Assembly: GCF_017884005.1 (NCBI RefSeq)
Contig: NZ_QFAY01000007.1
Coordinates: 1 to 64,000 of the forward strand
DNA length: 64,000 nt
Origin: Streptococcus panodentis
GTDB taxonomy: Bacteria > Bacillota > Bacilli > Lactobacillales > Streptococcaceae
Direction: 5' to 3'
Shown here piece after piece: positions 29,952 through 39,261 of the stretch. Positions within the stretch are counted from its first letter, which is position 1. Every line of letters begins with the position of its first letter. The notes beneath the pieces are model-generated. The model was given only the letters and a program-made list of their open reading frames with translations. It did no database searches and had not been told where the DNA came from. The position numbers and the translations under genes are program-made.

Positions 29952-30698
29952 TTAAGCCTTGTCTTGCTGATCCCTTTGATACCAAAGATAGATACTGTAA
30001 GCCGCCATCAAGATATAGCCTAGGAAAAAGAGCGGATTTTCCGTCCCCTTGCCCACAAAGATGCCCTCGCCAATGGTATTGATAAGTCCATGAAAGAGGA
30101 CACAGTAGAGAATGGACTGACTGACCTTGTAAAGAGCCGCCAGCCAGAAGCGGCCGAGCAGGCAAGCGGCTGTAAAGACCAGAAAAGAGACCCCTGCCTG
30201 ACTGCTGCCGGGTGTAAAGAAGAGAGGCAGATGCCAGACAGCCCAGATTAAGCCAGTTGTTCCAGTCGCTAAGGGAAAGGGCAGAAGTCTTTCCAGAGTC
30301 GGCTGCAGGAAGCCCTGCCAGCCAATCTCTTCATTGCCGCCTGTCAGAAGAGTCGTCATGAGAAAAAGCAGAGCAATCCTGAGGGGGCTAAAACCAGGCA
30401 GGAGCGGGCTCCAAAAGACTATGGAAAGGGTGTAAAGAATTGTAAAAATCAAGAGATGGACCCAAGTCCTTTTTCGGGCCGATCCGATAGAAGCCAAGAG
30501 CTCCTTGAACGATTTTCCTAAGACCAGTTTGGCTCCAATGGCCGGGCCAAAAACACCAGCGATGGTTAGGACCTGGGAAATAATAGGAATCCTCAGGAAA
30601 GCCGAAGCCAGCCAGGCAGACCAGCTGATGCCAAAAGTCCAGGCCAGAAAGGGCAGGATATGCCTTGTCTCTGGCTCTACATGTGTTTGTGTTTCCAT
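29952..30698 (-). CDS. CPBP family intramembrane protease homologue, copy 1 (motif R changed to Q)
   Basis: A 248-residue multi-span membrane protein of the CPBP/Abi family (type II CAAX endopeptidase-like). Motif 1 reads NEEIGWQGF where the family has EExxxR; the Arg is Gln, so proteolysis may be lost or altered. Motif 2 is LIWAVWHLPLF and the later histidine is in FHGLINT. In streptococci such proteins often give bacteriocin immunity or process peptides. It shares its N-terminus (QTHVEPETRHILPFLAWTFG) with copy 3 while its body is more diverged. It is third of three, 45 bp after copy 2. Confidence 0.83.
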   Translation of the reverse strand: METQTHVEPETRHILPFLAWTFGISWSAWLASAFLRIPIISQVLTIAGVFGPAIGAKLVLGKSFKELLASIGSARKRTWVHLLIFTILYTLSIVFWSPLLPGFSPLRIALLFLMTTLLTGGNEEIGWQGFLQPTLERLLPFPLATGTTGLIWAVWHLPLFFTPGSSQAGVSFLVFTAACLLGRFWLAALYKVSQSILYCVLFHGLINTIGEGIFVGKGTENPLFFLGYILMAAYSIYLWYQRDQQDKA

Positions 30699-30743
30699 AT
30701 GATTACTCCTTTTTCTTTGGCAGAAGAGCGATTGCCAAGATTT

Positions 30744-31538
30744 TTAGCCTGCATCTTTCTGAACTCCTTTCCGGTTGCCCTTCCAATACCACCAGCCGAC
30801 CAGCAGAGCGGTCATGACCAGATTAGCAGCCTGGAAGCTGAGATACCTTCCGCCATTTATAGCACTGCCGACAATCGTCACCTGAGCAAAGTTATTGCAG
30901 CCGTGAAAGACCATGCAGGCAAAGACAGAGGCCGTCTGCTTGTAGAGAGCCGCCAGACAGAAACTGAGCAAGATACCAAAGGAGAGATAGAAGAGCAAAG
31001 AAACCTGACTTTGAATCGTTCCCTGAATCAGCCAGAGGGGCAGATGCCAGGCCACCCAGACCAGAGCCGTGATGACAGTTGCCAGAGGGAAGGAGAATTT
31101 TTTCTCCAGAGCCGGCTGCAGGAGGCCCCGCCAGCCCAGCTCTTCGTTCCCGCCTCCAAAAAAGGTGACATAGGTCCAGCCCAGAGGAAACATCAGAACG
31201 GCATTGAGCGGCGGTAATACAGGATTGGCGATAAAAAGGGTCAAAACCCGAACCAGACAGAAGGCCAGCATATAAATCCACCAGCCTTTGGCATGGGAGA
31301 AGATAAAGTCCAGCATCTTCTTAGGATGAGAAATTTTGAGGCTGATTAAAGCTCCTAAGGTCGGTCCGGAGCCAGCGATGAAAAAGAGAGCAAAGCCCAA
31401 AGGCTCAGCCACGCTGGTCAGCTTCAGGGCGGCTAAAATATACAGAATCAGGCAGGCACCCCAGCTAATACCAAAGGTCCAAGCTAAGTAAGGCCAAATA
31501 TGCTTGGGTTCTGGCCCAACATGTGTTTGTGTTTTCAT
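30744..31538 (-). CDS. CPBP family intramembrane protease homologue, copy 2
   Basis: A 264-residue member with an intact motif 1 (NEELGWRGLLQP), motif 2 ALVWVAWHLPLW and the FHGCNNFAQ histidine; about seven membrane segments. It is nearly identical to copy 3 over the body, with the same C-terminus (WKGNRKGVQKDAG) and the same downstream spacer, but its N-terminus differs (THVGPEPKHIWPYL against THVEPETRHILPFL). The second of two 840-bp tandem units. A role in bacteriocin self-immunity or in membrane peptide cleavage is inferred from the family. Confidence 0.85.
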   Translation of the reverse strand: MKTQTHVGPEPKHIWPYLAWTFGISWGACLILYILAALKLTSVAEPLGFALFFIAGSGPTLGALISLKISHPKKMLDFIFSHAKGWWIYMLAFCLVRVLTLFIANPVLPPLNAVLMFPLGWTYVTFFGGGNEELGWRGLLQPALEKKFSFPLATVITALVWVAWHLPLWLIQGTIQSQVSLLFYLSFGILLSFCLAALYKQTASVFACMVFHGCNNFAQVTIVGSAINGGRYLSFQAANLVMTALLVGWWYWKGNRKGVQKDAG

Positions 31539-31583
31539 ATGATTACTCCTTTTTCTTTGGCAGAAGAGCGATTGCCAAGATTT

Positions 31584-32378
31584 TTAGCCTGCATCTTTCT
31601 GAACTCCTTTCCGGTTGCCCTTCCAATACCACCAGCCGACCAGCAGAGCGGTCATGACCAGATTAGCAGCCTGGAAGCTGAGATACCTTCCGCCATTTGT
31701 AGCACTGCCGACAATCGTCGCCTGAGCAAAGTTAATGCAGCCGTGAAAGACCATGCAGGCAAAGACAGAGGCCGTCTGCTTGTAGAGAACTGCCAGACAG
31801 AAACTGAGCAAGATACCAAAGGAGACATAGAAGGGCAAAGAAACCTGACTTTGACTCGTTCCCGGAATCAGCCAGAGGGGCAGATGCCAGGCCACCCAGA
31901 CCAGAGCCGTGATGACAGCTGCCAGAGGGAAGGAAAACTTTTTCTCCAGAGCTGGCTGCAGGAGGCCCCGCCAGCCCAGTTCTTCATTGCCGCCGCCGGC
32001 AAAAGTGATAAAGAGCCAGCCCAGGGGAAACATCAGAATGGCATTCAAAGGCGGCAAGGCTGGATTGGCGATAAAAAGGGTCAAAACCCGAACCAGACAG
32101 AAGACCAGCATGTAAATCCACCAGCCTTTGGCATGGGAGAAGATAAAGTCCAGCATCTTCTTGGGATGGGAAATTTTGAGGCTGATAAAAGTTCCCAAGG
32201 TCGGTCCGAAGCCATAGATGATATTGAGAGCAAAGCCCAAAGGCTCAGATACGCTGGTCAGCTTCAGGGCGGTTAAAATATACAGAATCAGAAAGGATCC
32301 CCAGCTAATGCCAAAAGTCCAGGCCAGAAAGGGCAGGATATGCCTTGTCTCTGGCTCTACATGTGTTTGTTTGTTCAT
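31584..32378 (-). CDS. CPBP family intramembrane protease homologue, copy 3
   Basis: A 264-residue member with motif 1 NEELGWRGLLQP, motif 2 ALVWVAWHLPLW and FHGCINFAQ. ATG 32378 is chosen because AGGAG lies 7 bases upstream; an in-frame TTG further up precedes it. It is the promoter-proximal gene of the cluster and was probably the template for the tandem duplication. Sequence differs from copy 2 by scattered substitutions, so the duplication is recent but not new. Confidence 0.85.
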   Translation of the reverse strand: MNKQTHVEPETRHILPFLAWTFGISWGSFLILYILTALKLTSVSEPLGFALNIIYGFGPTLGTFISLKISHPKKMLDFIFSHAKGWWIYMLVFCLVRVLTLFIANPALPPLNAILMFPLGWLFITFAGGGNEELGWRGLLQPALEKKFSFPLAAVITALVWVAWHLPLWLIPGTSQSQVSLPFYVSFGILLSFCLAVLYKQTASVFACMVFHGCINFAQATIVGSATNGGRYLSFQAANLVMTALLVGWWYWKGNRKGVQKDAG

Positions 32379-32768
32379 ACGATAACTCCTTATCAAATGT
32401 AGAATAGTGAAAAGTCATCCGAAAACTGGACAAAAGCATCCTTTACTTTCAGTCTTTCAGATGATTGCCTGTTTTGAAACGCAGATTTTTAAAATCCGAC
32501 CAGACGGTTTGTTTTGTTTCAAAAAAATAAACTCTTTGCGTTTTCTGCTCCAAAACTAAGCTAGAGCAGGCAGACGAGGCCGGGACAATAGTCCTTAGCC
32601 TCTTATTATAGTTCGTATTAAAATCATGACGCAGTAGCCGATTGAACTCTTCGTTCGCTTTTCAAGCTCGGAAGAGCTCCTAATCGGCCTTGCGGGGCTG
32701 GGACGACGAAATCGAGACTACGTCTACCGATTTCTGTCCCACCGCCAGTATTTAGACTCTTCTTTCAT
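32379..32768. repeat. Gap with an intergenic repeat module
   Basis: No gene is seen. 32575-32745 holds GAGGCCGGGACAATAG, then GCAGTAGCCGATTGAACTC and CTCCTAATCGGCCTTGCGGG, and ends TTTCTGTCCCACCGCC. The same modules occur in the bglP leader (1650-1775 and 1865-1877). The promoter of the CPBP cluster must lie near 32390-32450 but no clear hexamer pair is seen. Confidence 0.55.
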
Positions 32769-33104
32769 TCAATCCCCCCTTTTCTTATCTTGCAGGCGTC
32801 TGATATTCCAGAGGTTGGAAGCCACACTCAGACCGCCTACTGCCATGATGCCCAGTCCTCGCCAAGGGCTAAAGACAGAAGTCAGCAAGCCACCAGCAAG
32901 GACAGCATATCCAGCTTTGACTCCCCACTTAGAATAGCGTATGCCATTCTCACCCTCCTGCATCCTCTGCAGGAAAGCCTTTCGTTTCGCTGCTTCTTCC
33001 TTGAGAAAGTCTTTTTGTTTCTCTTTCTGACGGGCCAGCAGCTGCTTTTGCCTGCTCAGATAGTCTCTGGTCTTTTCATCTACAGTTGCTTTAGTTTTTT
33101 GCAT
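32769..33104 (-). CDS. Small membrane protein with charged coiled-coil N-terminus
   Basis: A 111-residue protein that I do not recognise. The first ~60 residues are a highly charged helix rich in K, E and Q (RQKQLLARQKEKQKDFLKEE), followed by one or two hydrophobic segments (about 66-82 VKAGYAVLAGGLLTSVF and 85-98) and a basic tail. AGGAGG precedes the ATG. Its promoter carries a perfect TetR-type palindrome, so it is probably a regulated, stress-linked gene; the TetR gene 3 kb away is one candidate repressor. Confidence 0.65.
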   Translation of the reverse strand: MQKTKATVDEKTRDYLSRQKQLLARQKEKQKDFLKEEAAKRKAFLQRMQEGENGIRYSKWGVKAGYAVLAGGLLTSVFSPWRGLGIMAVGGLSVASNLWNIRRLQDKKRGD

Positions 33105-33128
33105 GATTTTCCTCCTTTTATTTTTAAT

Positions 33129-33144
33129 GACCGACCGGTCGGTC
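33129..33144. promoter_or_regulatory. Perfect TetR-type operator palindrome
   Basis: GACCGACCGGTCGGTC, a 16-bp perfect palindrome between the -10 and the ribosome site of the small membrane protein gene. Confidence 0.75.
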
Positions 33145-33160
33145 TTTTTTATTTGTCTCT

Positions 33161-33189
33161 AGTATAGCAGACCAAAAATACTTTGTCCA
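33161..33189 (-). promoter_or_regulatory. Promoter of the small membrane protein gene
   Basis: Minus strand TGGACA, 17-bp spacer ending TGC, TATACT (33161-33166). The operator lies in the transcribed leader ~17 bp downstream of the -10. Confidence 0.65.
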
Positions 33190-33240
33190 GTATTTTCTGG
33201 AAAAATTTTTACCATTTCACCAGACGGCCCCGTCTAACAG

Positions 33241-33269
33241 AAAAAAGCTTGGCCAAAAACCAAACTTTA
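33241..33269 (-). terminator. Terminator of dinB
   Basis: Minus strand AAGTTTGG-TTTTT... pairing with CCAAGCTT followed by TTTT, just past the dinB stop. Confidence 0.7.
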
Positions 33270-33274
33270 TCTTT

Positions 33275-34339
33275 TTAGCTAAATCCCGTCACCGTCACCC
33301 CCAGCAGGCGGACACCTCTGGGCTGCTCCTCCAGGCTGTCGTAAATTTCATGAGCTACGCGTTCGATTAAGTCGGCATCCCGTGTTGCTAGCTCCAGGGT
33401 CCGTCTCTTGGTCAGAGTGGAAAAGTCAGCATAGCGGATTTTGAGGACCACGGTCCTGCCGGCCTTCTCATGCTTGTCCAGACTGAGGGCCACCTTGGCT
33501 GCCAGCCGGGTCAGCTCCTTCTTGATATCCTCCTCACTGTAGAGGAGCTTGGCATAGGTCCGTTCCTTGCCGATGGACTTGCGGATGCGGTTGGGCTTGA
33601 CCGGAGAATTGCTGATGCCGCGCACCTTGCGGTAAAGGTCAAAGCCGAAGCGGCCGAAGCGGTCAATCAGGGTCATCTCCGGTATCTCTAGGAGGTCCGC
33701 CCCGGTATAAACCCCCATGTCATGCAGTTTTTCCACACTTTTCTTGCCGACACCGTGAAACTTGGCAATGTCCATCTTGGACAGAAAATCCTCAGCCTCC
33801 TCCGGCAGGATGACGGTCAGACCGTGCGGTTTTTCATAATCACTGGCAATCTTGGCCAGAAACTTATTATAAGAAACGCCCGCTGAAGCCGTCAGCTGCA
33901 GTTCATTCCATATATCGTACTGGATCAGCTTGGCGATTTTGACGGCTGATATGAGCCCCAGTTTGTTTTCTGTCACATCCAGATAGGCCTCATCAATGCT
34001 CATGGGTTCAATCAGATCTGTGTAACGCCTGAAAATCTGACGAATCTCTTGGCCGACCGACTGGTACTTCTCATAATTCCCCGAAATGAAAATCCCCTGG
34101 GGACAGCGCTCATAGGCTTCCTTGGAGCTCATAGCCGAGTGCACTCCGAACTTTCGGGCTTCATAGTTGCAGGTCGAAACAACACCGCGGCCCCCAGTCA
34201 GACGCGGGTCACTGCCGATAATGACCGGATGCCCCTTGAGCTTGGGATTGTCCCGCTCCTCAATGGCAGCAAAAAAGGCATCCATATCAATGTGGATGAT
34301 TTTTCTGGATGTGTCATTGATCAGCGGAAAAATCAGCAT
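33275..34339 (-). CDS. dinB: DNA polymerase IV
   Basis: A 354-residue Y-family translesion polymerase. Catalytic segments [19 protein letters not shown] and [14 protein letters not shown] provide the metal-binding acids; [22 protein letters not shown] and [23 protein letters not shown] (helix-hairpin-helix) follow, then the little-finger domain. It ends [10 protein letters not shown] without a beta-clamp motif beyond the usual C-terminus. Divergent from pflB across ~325 bp, the typical streptococcal neighbour. Confidence 0.94.
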   Translation of the reverse strand: MLIFPLINDTSRKIIHIDMDAFFAAIEERDNPKLKGHPVIIGSDPRLTGGRGVVSTCNYEARKFGVHSAMSSKEAYERCPQGIFISGNYEKYQSVGQEIRQIFRRYTDLIEPMSIDEAYLDVTENKLGLISAVKIAKLIQYDIWNELQLTASAGVSYNKFLAKIASDYEKPHGLTVILPEEAEDFLSKMDIAKFHGVGKKSVEKLHDMGVYTGADLLEIPEMTLIDRFGRFGFDLYRKVRGISNSPVKPNRIRKSIGKERTYAKLLYSEEDIKKELTRLAAKVALSLDKHEKAGRTVVLKIRYADFSTLTKRRTLELATRDADLIERVAHEIYDSLEEQPRGVRLLGVTVTGFS

Positions 34340-34585
34340 GGCTCCTCCTTTTACAAAGTTTCCCGATTCCTCTGAAACAGTTGAGATTATTTCTAAAAAA
34401 CTTTGAAAAATCCTTTCTCCTCCCAGCCGGAGTTAAATCACAATTAGCTTACTTTTATTATAACTTTTTTACTCATTTTTCCAAAGTGTTTAAGAATGAT
34501 TTTCTTTTTCAAATATATAGTACACATCTGCAACTTTTCTTTTTCTGTATTATAAAAGAAAGTCAGTCTTTTCCCTGAAAATGCT

Positions 34586-34614
34586 TTGTGAAACCGATTA
34601 CCATATGGTATACT
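34586..34614 (+). promoter_or_regulatory. pflB promoter with overlapping cre/Rex-like site
   Basis: TTGTGA, 17-bp spacer, TATACT preceded by TGG. TGAAACCGATTAC (34589-34601) keeps the cre core, and TTGTGAAA is also a Rex half-site. Either carbon or NADH control would fit pflB. The rest of the gap (34340-34585) is AT-rich with no gene seen. Confidence 0.6.
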
Positions 34615-34664
34615 TTACTTATAAATGTAACAGATTTTGTTGCTAGAATAAAGAGGAAAATCAA

Positions 34665-36980
34665 ATGGTTGTAAAAACAGTTGTTGAAGCTCAAGATATT
34701 TTTGATAAAGCTTGGGAAGGCTTCAAGGGGGAAGACTGGAAAGAGAAAGCCAGCGTTTCGCGCTTCGTACAGGCCAACTACACGCCTTACGACGGAGACG
34801 AAAGCTTCTTGGCCGGCCCGACTGAACGTTCTCTGCATATCAAAAAAATCGTAGAAGAAACCAAGGCCCACTATGAAGAAACCCGTTTCCCAATGGACAC
34901 CCGTCCGGCATCTATCGCTGGTATTGACGCTGGTTACATTGACAAGGACAACGAACTGATTTACGGTATCCAAAACGACGAACTCTTCAAATTGAACTTC
35001 ATGCCAAAAGGCGGTATCCGCATGGCTGAAACGACTTTGAAAGAAAATGGATACGAACCAGACCCTGCTGTTCATGAAATCTTTACAAAGTATGTGACAA
35101 CCGTAAATGACGGTATCTTCCGTGCTTACACTTCTAACATCCGCCGTGCTCGCCACGCCCACACTGTAACCGGTCTTCCAGATGCCTACTCACGCGGCCG
35201 TATCATCGGGGTTTACGCACGTCTGGCCCTTTATGGAGCTGACTACCTCATGGCCGAAAAAGTCCGCGACTGGAACGGTTTGACTGAGATTGACGAAGAA
35301 ACTATCCGTCTGCGTGAAGAAATCAACCTGCAATACCAAGCACTTGGTGAAGTGGTGAAACTGGGCGACCTTTACGGAGTTGATGTTCGCCGTCCTGCCT
35401 TTGACGTTAAAGAAGCGATTCAATGGACCAACATCGCCTTCATGGCTGTCTGCCGTGTCATCAACGGTGCTGCTACTTCCCTCGGACGTGTGCCTATCGT
35501 TCTTGACATCTACGCTGAACGTGACTTGGCCCGCGGTACTTACACTGAATCAGAAATCCAAGAATTTGTTGATGATTTCGTTATGAAACTTCGTACAGTG
35601 AAGTTTGCTCGTACCAAAGCTTACGACCAGCTCTACTCTGGTGACCCAACCTTTATCACTACTTCTATGGCAGGTATGGGTAACGACGGCCGTCACCGTG
35701 TTACCAAGATGGACTATCGTTTCCTCAACACTTTGGACAACATCGGCAACTCACCAGAGCCAAACTTGACCGTTCTTTGGACTGACAAGCTGCCATACTC
35801 CTTCCGCCGCTACTGTATGCACATGAGCCACAAGCACTCTTCTATCCAATACGAAGGTGTGACTACAATGGCTAAAGATGGCTATGGCGAAATGAGCTGT
35901 ATCTCCTGCTGTGTGTCTCCGCTTGACCCTGAAAATGAAGAACAACGCCACAACATCCAATACTTTGGTGCCCGCGTAAATGTGCTGAAAGCCCTTCTGA
36001 CCGGTCTCAACGGCGGTTACGATGATGTACACAAAGACTACAAGGTCTTTGACATCGATCCGATTCGTGACGAAGTGCTGGAATTTGAATCTGTAAAAGC
36101 CAACTTTGAAAAATCTCTGGACTGGCTGACAGATACTTATGTTGATGCTTTGAACATCATCCACTACATGACTGACAAGTACAACTACGAAGCGGTTCAA
36201 ATGGCCTTCCTGCCAACTTACCAACGTGCCAACATGGGATTTGGTATCTGTGGATTTGCCAATACGGTTGATACATTGTCTGCTATCAAGTACGCAACTG
36301 TTAAGCCAATCCGCGACGAAAACGGCTATATCTACGACTATGAAACAATCGGAGAATACCCACGTTGGGGTGAAGATGATCCTCGCTCAAACGAACTGGC
36401 TGAATGGTTGGTTGAAGCTTACACGACTCGTCTGCGCAGCCACAAACTCTACAAGAATGCTGAAGCAACTGTATCACTTCTGACCATCACATCTAACGTG
36501 GCTTACTCTAAGCAAACGGGTAACTCACCAGTCCACAAAGGTGTCTACCTCAACGAAGATGGCAGCGTGAACCTGTCTAAACTGGAATTCTTCTCACCAG
36601 GTGCCAACCCATCTAACAAAGCAAAAGGTGGCTGGCTGCAAAACTTGAACTCACTTGCCAGTCTGGACTTCAGCTACGCAGCTGACGGTATCTCCCTGAC
36701 TACACAAGTATCACCTCGTGCTCTGGGTAAAACTCGTGATGAACAAGTAGACAACTTGGTAACAATCCTGGATGGTTACTTCGAAAACGGCGGTCAGCAC
36801 GTTAACTTGAACGTCATGGACCTCAAGGATGTTTATGAAAAGATCATGAGCGGCGAAGACGTTATCGTTCGGATCTCTGGCTACTGTGTCAACACCAAGT
36901 ACCTGACACCAGAACAAAAAACTGAATTGACCCAACGTGTCTTCCACGAAGTGCTTTCTATGGACGACGCTCTCAGCTAA
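34665..36980 (+). CDS. pflB: Formate C-acetyltransferase (pyruvate formate-lyase)
   Basis: A 771-residue glycyl-radical enzyme that splits pyruvate and CoA to acetyl-CoA and formate in anaerobic mixed-acid fermentation. Catalytic cysteines C415-C416 lie in [13 protein letters not shown], and the radical glycine G739 in VRISGYCVN. Length is close to the family norm of ~760-775. AGAGGAAAATC precedes ATG. Codon use is strongly biased, as for an abundant protein. The activating enzyme gene pflA is not in the window. Confidence 0.97.
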   Translation: MVVKTVVEAQDIFDKAWEGFKGEDWKEKASVSRFVQANYTPYDGDESFLAGPTERSLHIKKIVEETKAHYEETRFPMDTRPASIAGIDAGYIDKDNELIYGIQNDELFKLNFMPKGGIRMAETTLKENGYEPDPAVHEIFTKYVTTVNDGIFRAYTSNIRRARHAHTVTGLPDAYSRGRIIGVYARLALYGADYLMAEKVRDWNGLTEIDEETIRLREEINLQYQALGEVVKLGDLYGVDVRRPAFDVKEAIQWTNIAFMAVCRVINGAATSLGRVPIVLDIYAERDLARGTYTESEIQEFVDDFVMKLRTVKFARTKAYDQLYSGDPTFITTSMAGMGNDGRHRVTKMDYRFLNTLDNIGNSPEPNLTVLWTDKLPYSFRRYCMHMSHKHSSIQYEGVTTMAKDGYGEMSCISCCVSPLDPENEEQRHNIQYFGARVNVLKALLTGLNGGYDDVHKDYKVFDIDPIRDEVLEFESVKANFEKSLDWLTDTYVDALNIIHYMTDKYNYEAVQMAFLPTYQRANMGFGICGFANTVDTLSAIKYATVKPIRDENGYIYDYETIGEYPRWGEDDPRSNELAEWLVEAYTTRLRSHKLYKNAEATVSLLTITSNVAYSKQTGNSPVHKGVYLNEDGSVNLSKLEFFSPGANPSNKAKGGWLQNLNSLASLDFSYAADGISLTTQVSPRALGKTRDEQVDNLVTILDGYFENGGQHVNLNVMDLKDVYEKIMSGEDVIVRISGYCVNTKYLTPEQKTELTQRVFHEVLSMDDALS

Positions 36981-37003
36981 TCAACAGCCTATACACCATT
37001 TAA

Positions 37004-37063
37004 AAGGCGGCGGGACAGAACTCAAATATTTAATGTTGAGTTTCCAGTCCCAGCCTCTTTTTA
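37004..37063 (+). terminator. Terminator of pflB
   Basis: AGGC...GGGACAGAACTCAA / TTGAGTTTCCAGTCCCAGCCT followed by CTTTTT. It shares the GGGACAGAAC module with repeats elsewhere in the window. Confidence 0.75.
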
Positions 37064-37185
37064 TGTTCAAAAACCCCAGCGGAGTGGCCTTTTGAGCGGG
37101 CTCCTTGTCTGGCGGTCCGTTTCATCATATGAAGACCCCGCTGCCAAAATTTGTTTTTTCAAAGAGTATGAATGGAAGCTCTTTA

Positions 37186-37194
37186 TGGTATAAT
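37186..37194 (+). promoter_or_regulatory. Extended -10 promoter of the ThrE-type exporter genes
   Basis: TGGTATAAT about 120 bp upstream of the first gene, with no good -35. In the rest of the 37064-37314 gap no gene is seen. Confidence 0.5.
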
Positions 37195-37314
37195 AGGGAT
37201 ATTGCTAGACCAAGGACCTGTGTTTTATCGGCTTATAGATGATAGGCTTCAAACTATATCAGTATCGCCAGGCCGCACTCCATTAAGGACAGGTTCAAAA
37301 AAAGGATTGGGAAA

Positions 37315-38091
37315 ATGACGGAGAAAAACTTTAAGGAAGATTCAAAAGAATTTAATCTGGCAGTGGATGTCATTATGCTGGCCGGAACCTTGCTCCTGCA
37401 GAGCGGGTCTGAGATATATCGGGTAGAGGATACCATGATCCGCATTGCCCACTCACAGGGCATCATGGACTGCAATGCTCTGGCCATGCCGGTCGCTATT
37501 TTCTTTTCGGTTGAAAATACCAATGTCTCCCGCATGAAGCGCAACCTGCGAACCAACTACAATATCGAAAAAGTATGTGAGGTCAATCAGGTTTCCCGTC
37601 AGCTGGTCAGCGGCCTAATCAGTCTGCAGGAGGCATTCGAGGAGCTGAACCGCCTCAAAAGTAAGCGCCTGCCTTACAGCAATCAGCAGCTGACTCTGGC
37701 AGCCACCCTCAGCGCGCCTTTCTTTTCCATCATGTTCGGCGGAAACTTCTATGATGCCTTGGGGGCTGCTCTGGCCACCTTCTTTGGCTTCATTTCCTAT
37801 CTTTATACAGAAAAGTATGTGCGGATCCCTTTTGTCTCGACCTTTGCCGGTGCCTTTATTTTTGGCCTTTTAGCTCAGATCTGGGTCCGCTATTCCGGTT
37901 TTCCTACTAGCGCTGATCTGATTATCGCCGGCTCGGTCATGCCTTTTGTACCGGGGATTGCTCTGACCAATTCTGTACGGGATATCATGACCAGCCATAT
38001 CAACTCTGGCATGAGCAAGCTCTTTGAGTCCCTCCTCATCACGCTGGCTTTGGGTGCAGGCACTTCCGTTGCCCTTCTTTTAATGAAATAA
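37315..38091 (+). CDS. Threonine/serine exporter ThrE family, large subunit
   Basis: A 258-residue protein of the DUF1212/ThrE N-terminal type: a soluble start with LLQSGSEIYRVEDTMIRIAHSQG, then five hydrophobic segments from about residue 120 (LAATLSAPFFSIMFGG; IIAGSVMPFVPGIALTNSVRD). In Corynebacterium ThrE is one longer protein; in Firmicutes it is split. It probably exports threonine or serine, or other small metabolites. Followed by its partner after 4 bp. Confidence 0.8.
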   Translation: MTEKNFKEDSKEFNLAVDVIMLAGTLLLQSGSEIYRVEDTMIRIAHSQGIMDCNALAMPVAIFFSVENTNVSRMKRNLRTNYNIEKVCEVNQVSRQLVSGLISLQEAFEELNRLKSKRLPYSNQQLTLAATLSAPFFSIMFGGNFYDALGAALATFFGFISYLYTEKYVRIPFVSTFAGAFIFGLLAQIWVRYSGFPTSADLIIAGSVMPFVPGIALTNSVRDIMTSHINSGMSKLFESLLITLALGAGTSVALLLMK

Positions 38092-38095
38092 AACT

Positions 38096-38581
38096 ATGAC
38101 GCTACTGACTTTTTTACTTCAAGCATTGGCAAGTTTGCTTGCCATCGTTACCTTTCTAATCGTTTTAAATGTGCAGCGCCAGATGCTGCTGCCAGGCGGT
38201 GTTCTGGGAATGTTTACTTGGCTGCTCTACCTCCTGCTCAAGGAGCCGACCAACGTGATTATTGCCACTTTTGTGGCTGCCATCATCGGCTCCTGCTGCA
38301 GTCAGATTCTCAGCATTCTCTATAAGACACCTGCCGTGGTCTTTATTCTGGCTATTTTAGCTCCCCTCGTTCCTGGTTATATTTCCTATCGGACGACCGC
38401 TTTTTTTGTCACGGGCGATTACAATCAAGCGATTGTCAATGCCACTCTGGTGGTCATTCTGGCCCTGGTCATTTCCATCGGCATGGCCAGCGGCACCGTT
38501 GTGCTCAAAATCTACCATCACTTCACCTACCGCAGAAACAGGCCGGCCTTGAAAAAACAGCAGGAAAACCAAGACAGCTGA
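38096..38581 (+). CDS. Threonine/serine exporter ThrE family, small subunit (DUF3815)
   Basis: A 161-residue membrane protein with four to five hydrophobic segments, equivalent to the C-terminal half of ThrE. Typical segments are FNVQRQMLLPGGVLGMFTW-like (residues ~25-42) and LAPLVPGYISYRTTAFFV. Co-transcribed with the large subunit; the tail RPALKKQQENQDS is cytoplasmic. Confidence 0.8.
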   Translation: MTLLTFLLQALASLLAIVTFLIVLNVQRQMLLPGGVLGMFTWLLYLLLKEPTNVIIATFVAAIIGSCCSQILSILYKTPAVVFILAILAPLVPGYISYRTTAFFVTGDYNQAIVNATLVVILALVISIGMASGTVVLKIYHHFTYRRNRPALKKQQENQDS

Positions 38582-38632
38582 AAAACTGCGCTCTTCAAAC
38601 AGCTGCCAATAAGAATGACTCAAAAGAGAAAT

Positions 38633-38677
38633 CGAATAATGACGAAATGCTGCAGCCTGCCGTCATTATTCGTTTTT
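38633..38677 (+). terminator. Terminator of the exporter operon
   Basis: CGAATAATGACG paired perfectly with CGTCATTATTCG, followed by TTTTT. Confidence 0.85.
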
Positions 38678-38685
38678 GCTTATCA

Positions 38686-39070
38686 GTACTCTTTGAAGAC
38701 CGAGATGGCTGTGCTAAACACTTTGACGGACTCCCATTCTCTCTGCATTGGTTTGCCTTGTCATCTGCGATTTTCTTCGAGTATTGTCATTTAGTCGATT
38801 TTTTATTACTTTGTTAGCTGGCCTTGCCCTGCTTTTGAGACTTCCTCACGGAAACTCTACCTGCCACGAGGCTGAGACAGACTCCCATGATGGCTGCGCC
38901 CTCACCCACAGAGGGATGGATCTTTTGGAAGATACCGTATAAAAGTCCTTCAGTCTCGCTTTGTTTTGGTAAAAAACTCTTGACGCTGCTCAGCTCGCTG
39001 CCCTATCGTCCTGTATGTTAAGCGATAGACTGAAACTGCCCCCTCGGACAGTTTCACTGCTAAAAGCAAA
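38686..39070. repeat. Modular composite repeat, copy 1 upstream of mvaS
   Basis: A BOX-like unit (38686-38783, TACTCTTTGAAGACC...TTCTTCGAGTATTG) runs into module D (ACTTTGTTAGCTGGCCTTGC), module C (GACTTCCTCACGGAAACTC), the GAGGCTGAGACAGACTCCCA module (38868-38918, inverted copy at 60826-60880), and module B (CTCGCTGCCCTATCGTCCTG...GCGATAGACTG, 38997-39070). No gene is seen. Confidence 0.6.
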
Positions 39071-39261
39071 GGAAAAGGCTATATCAACTATTCATCATCG
39101 GAGTCTTTCAGCAGCTTCGGAAAACCTGCTGTTTTTATTTCATTTGGAAGCTCTGCCGATAGGGAACCCTGCCTGCTTCAGAATGAAATACATCTCAGGG
39201 CTGATTTAGCGGGCCCCAGATGTTTTTTGTAAGAGTTTTATTTCTAAGTGTGGTAAAATAG

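Larger units (their letters stand above)
30699..32378. repeat. Two 840-bp tandem units carrying CPBP copies 2 and 3
   Basis: The spacer ATATGATTACTCCTTTTTCT occurs at 30697 and again at 31537, exactly 840 bp apart, and the following codons are near-identical. The third boundary at 32377 is again 840 bp further on. The N-terminal sequence of copy 1 is identical to that of copy 3, not copy 2, which points to gene conversion or unequal crossing-over. Confidence 0.9.

Noticed and set aside
31500..32276. Long plus-strand open frames opposite the CPBP genes
   Set aside because: They are antisense to clear CPBP coding sequence; the charged, repetitive translation is a codon-bias shadow.
30699..32378. 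The tandem CPBP units as a transposon or IS
   Set aside because: No transposase, inverted ends or target duplication; simple tandem duplication explains the 840-bp period.
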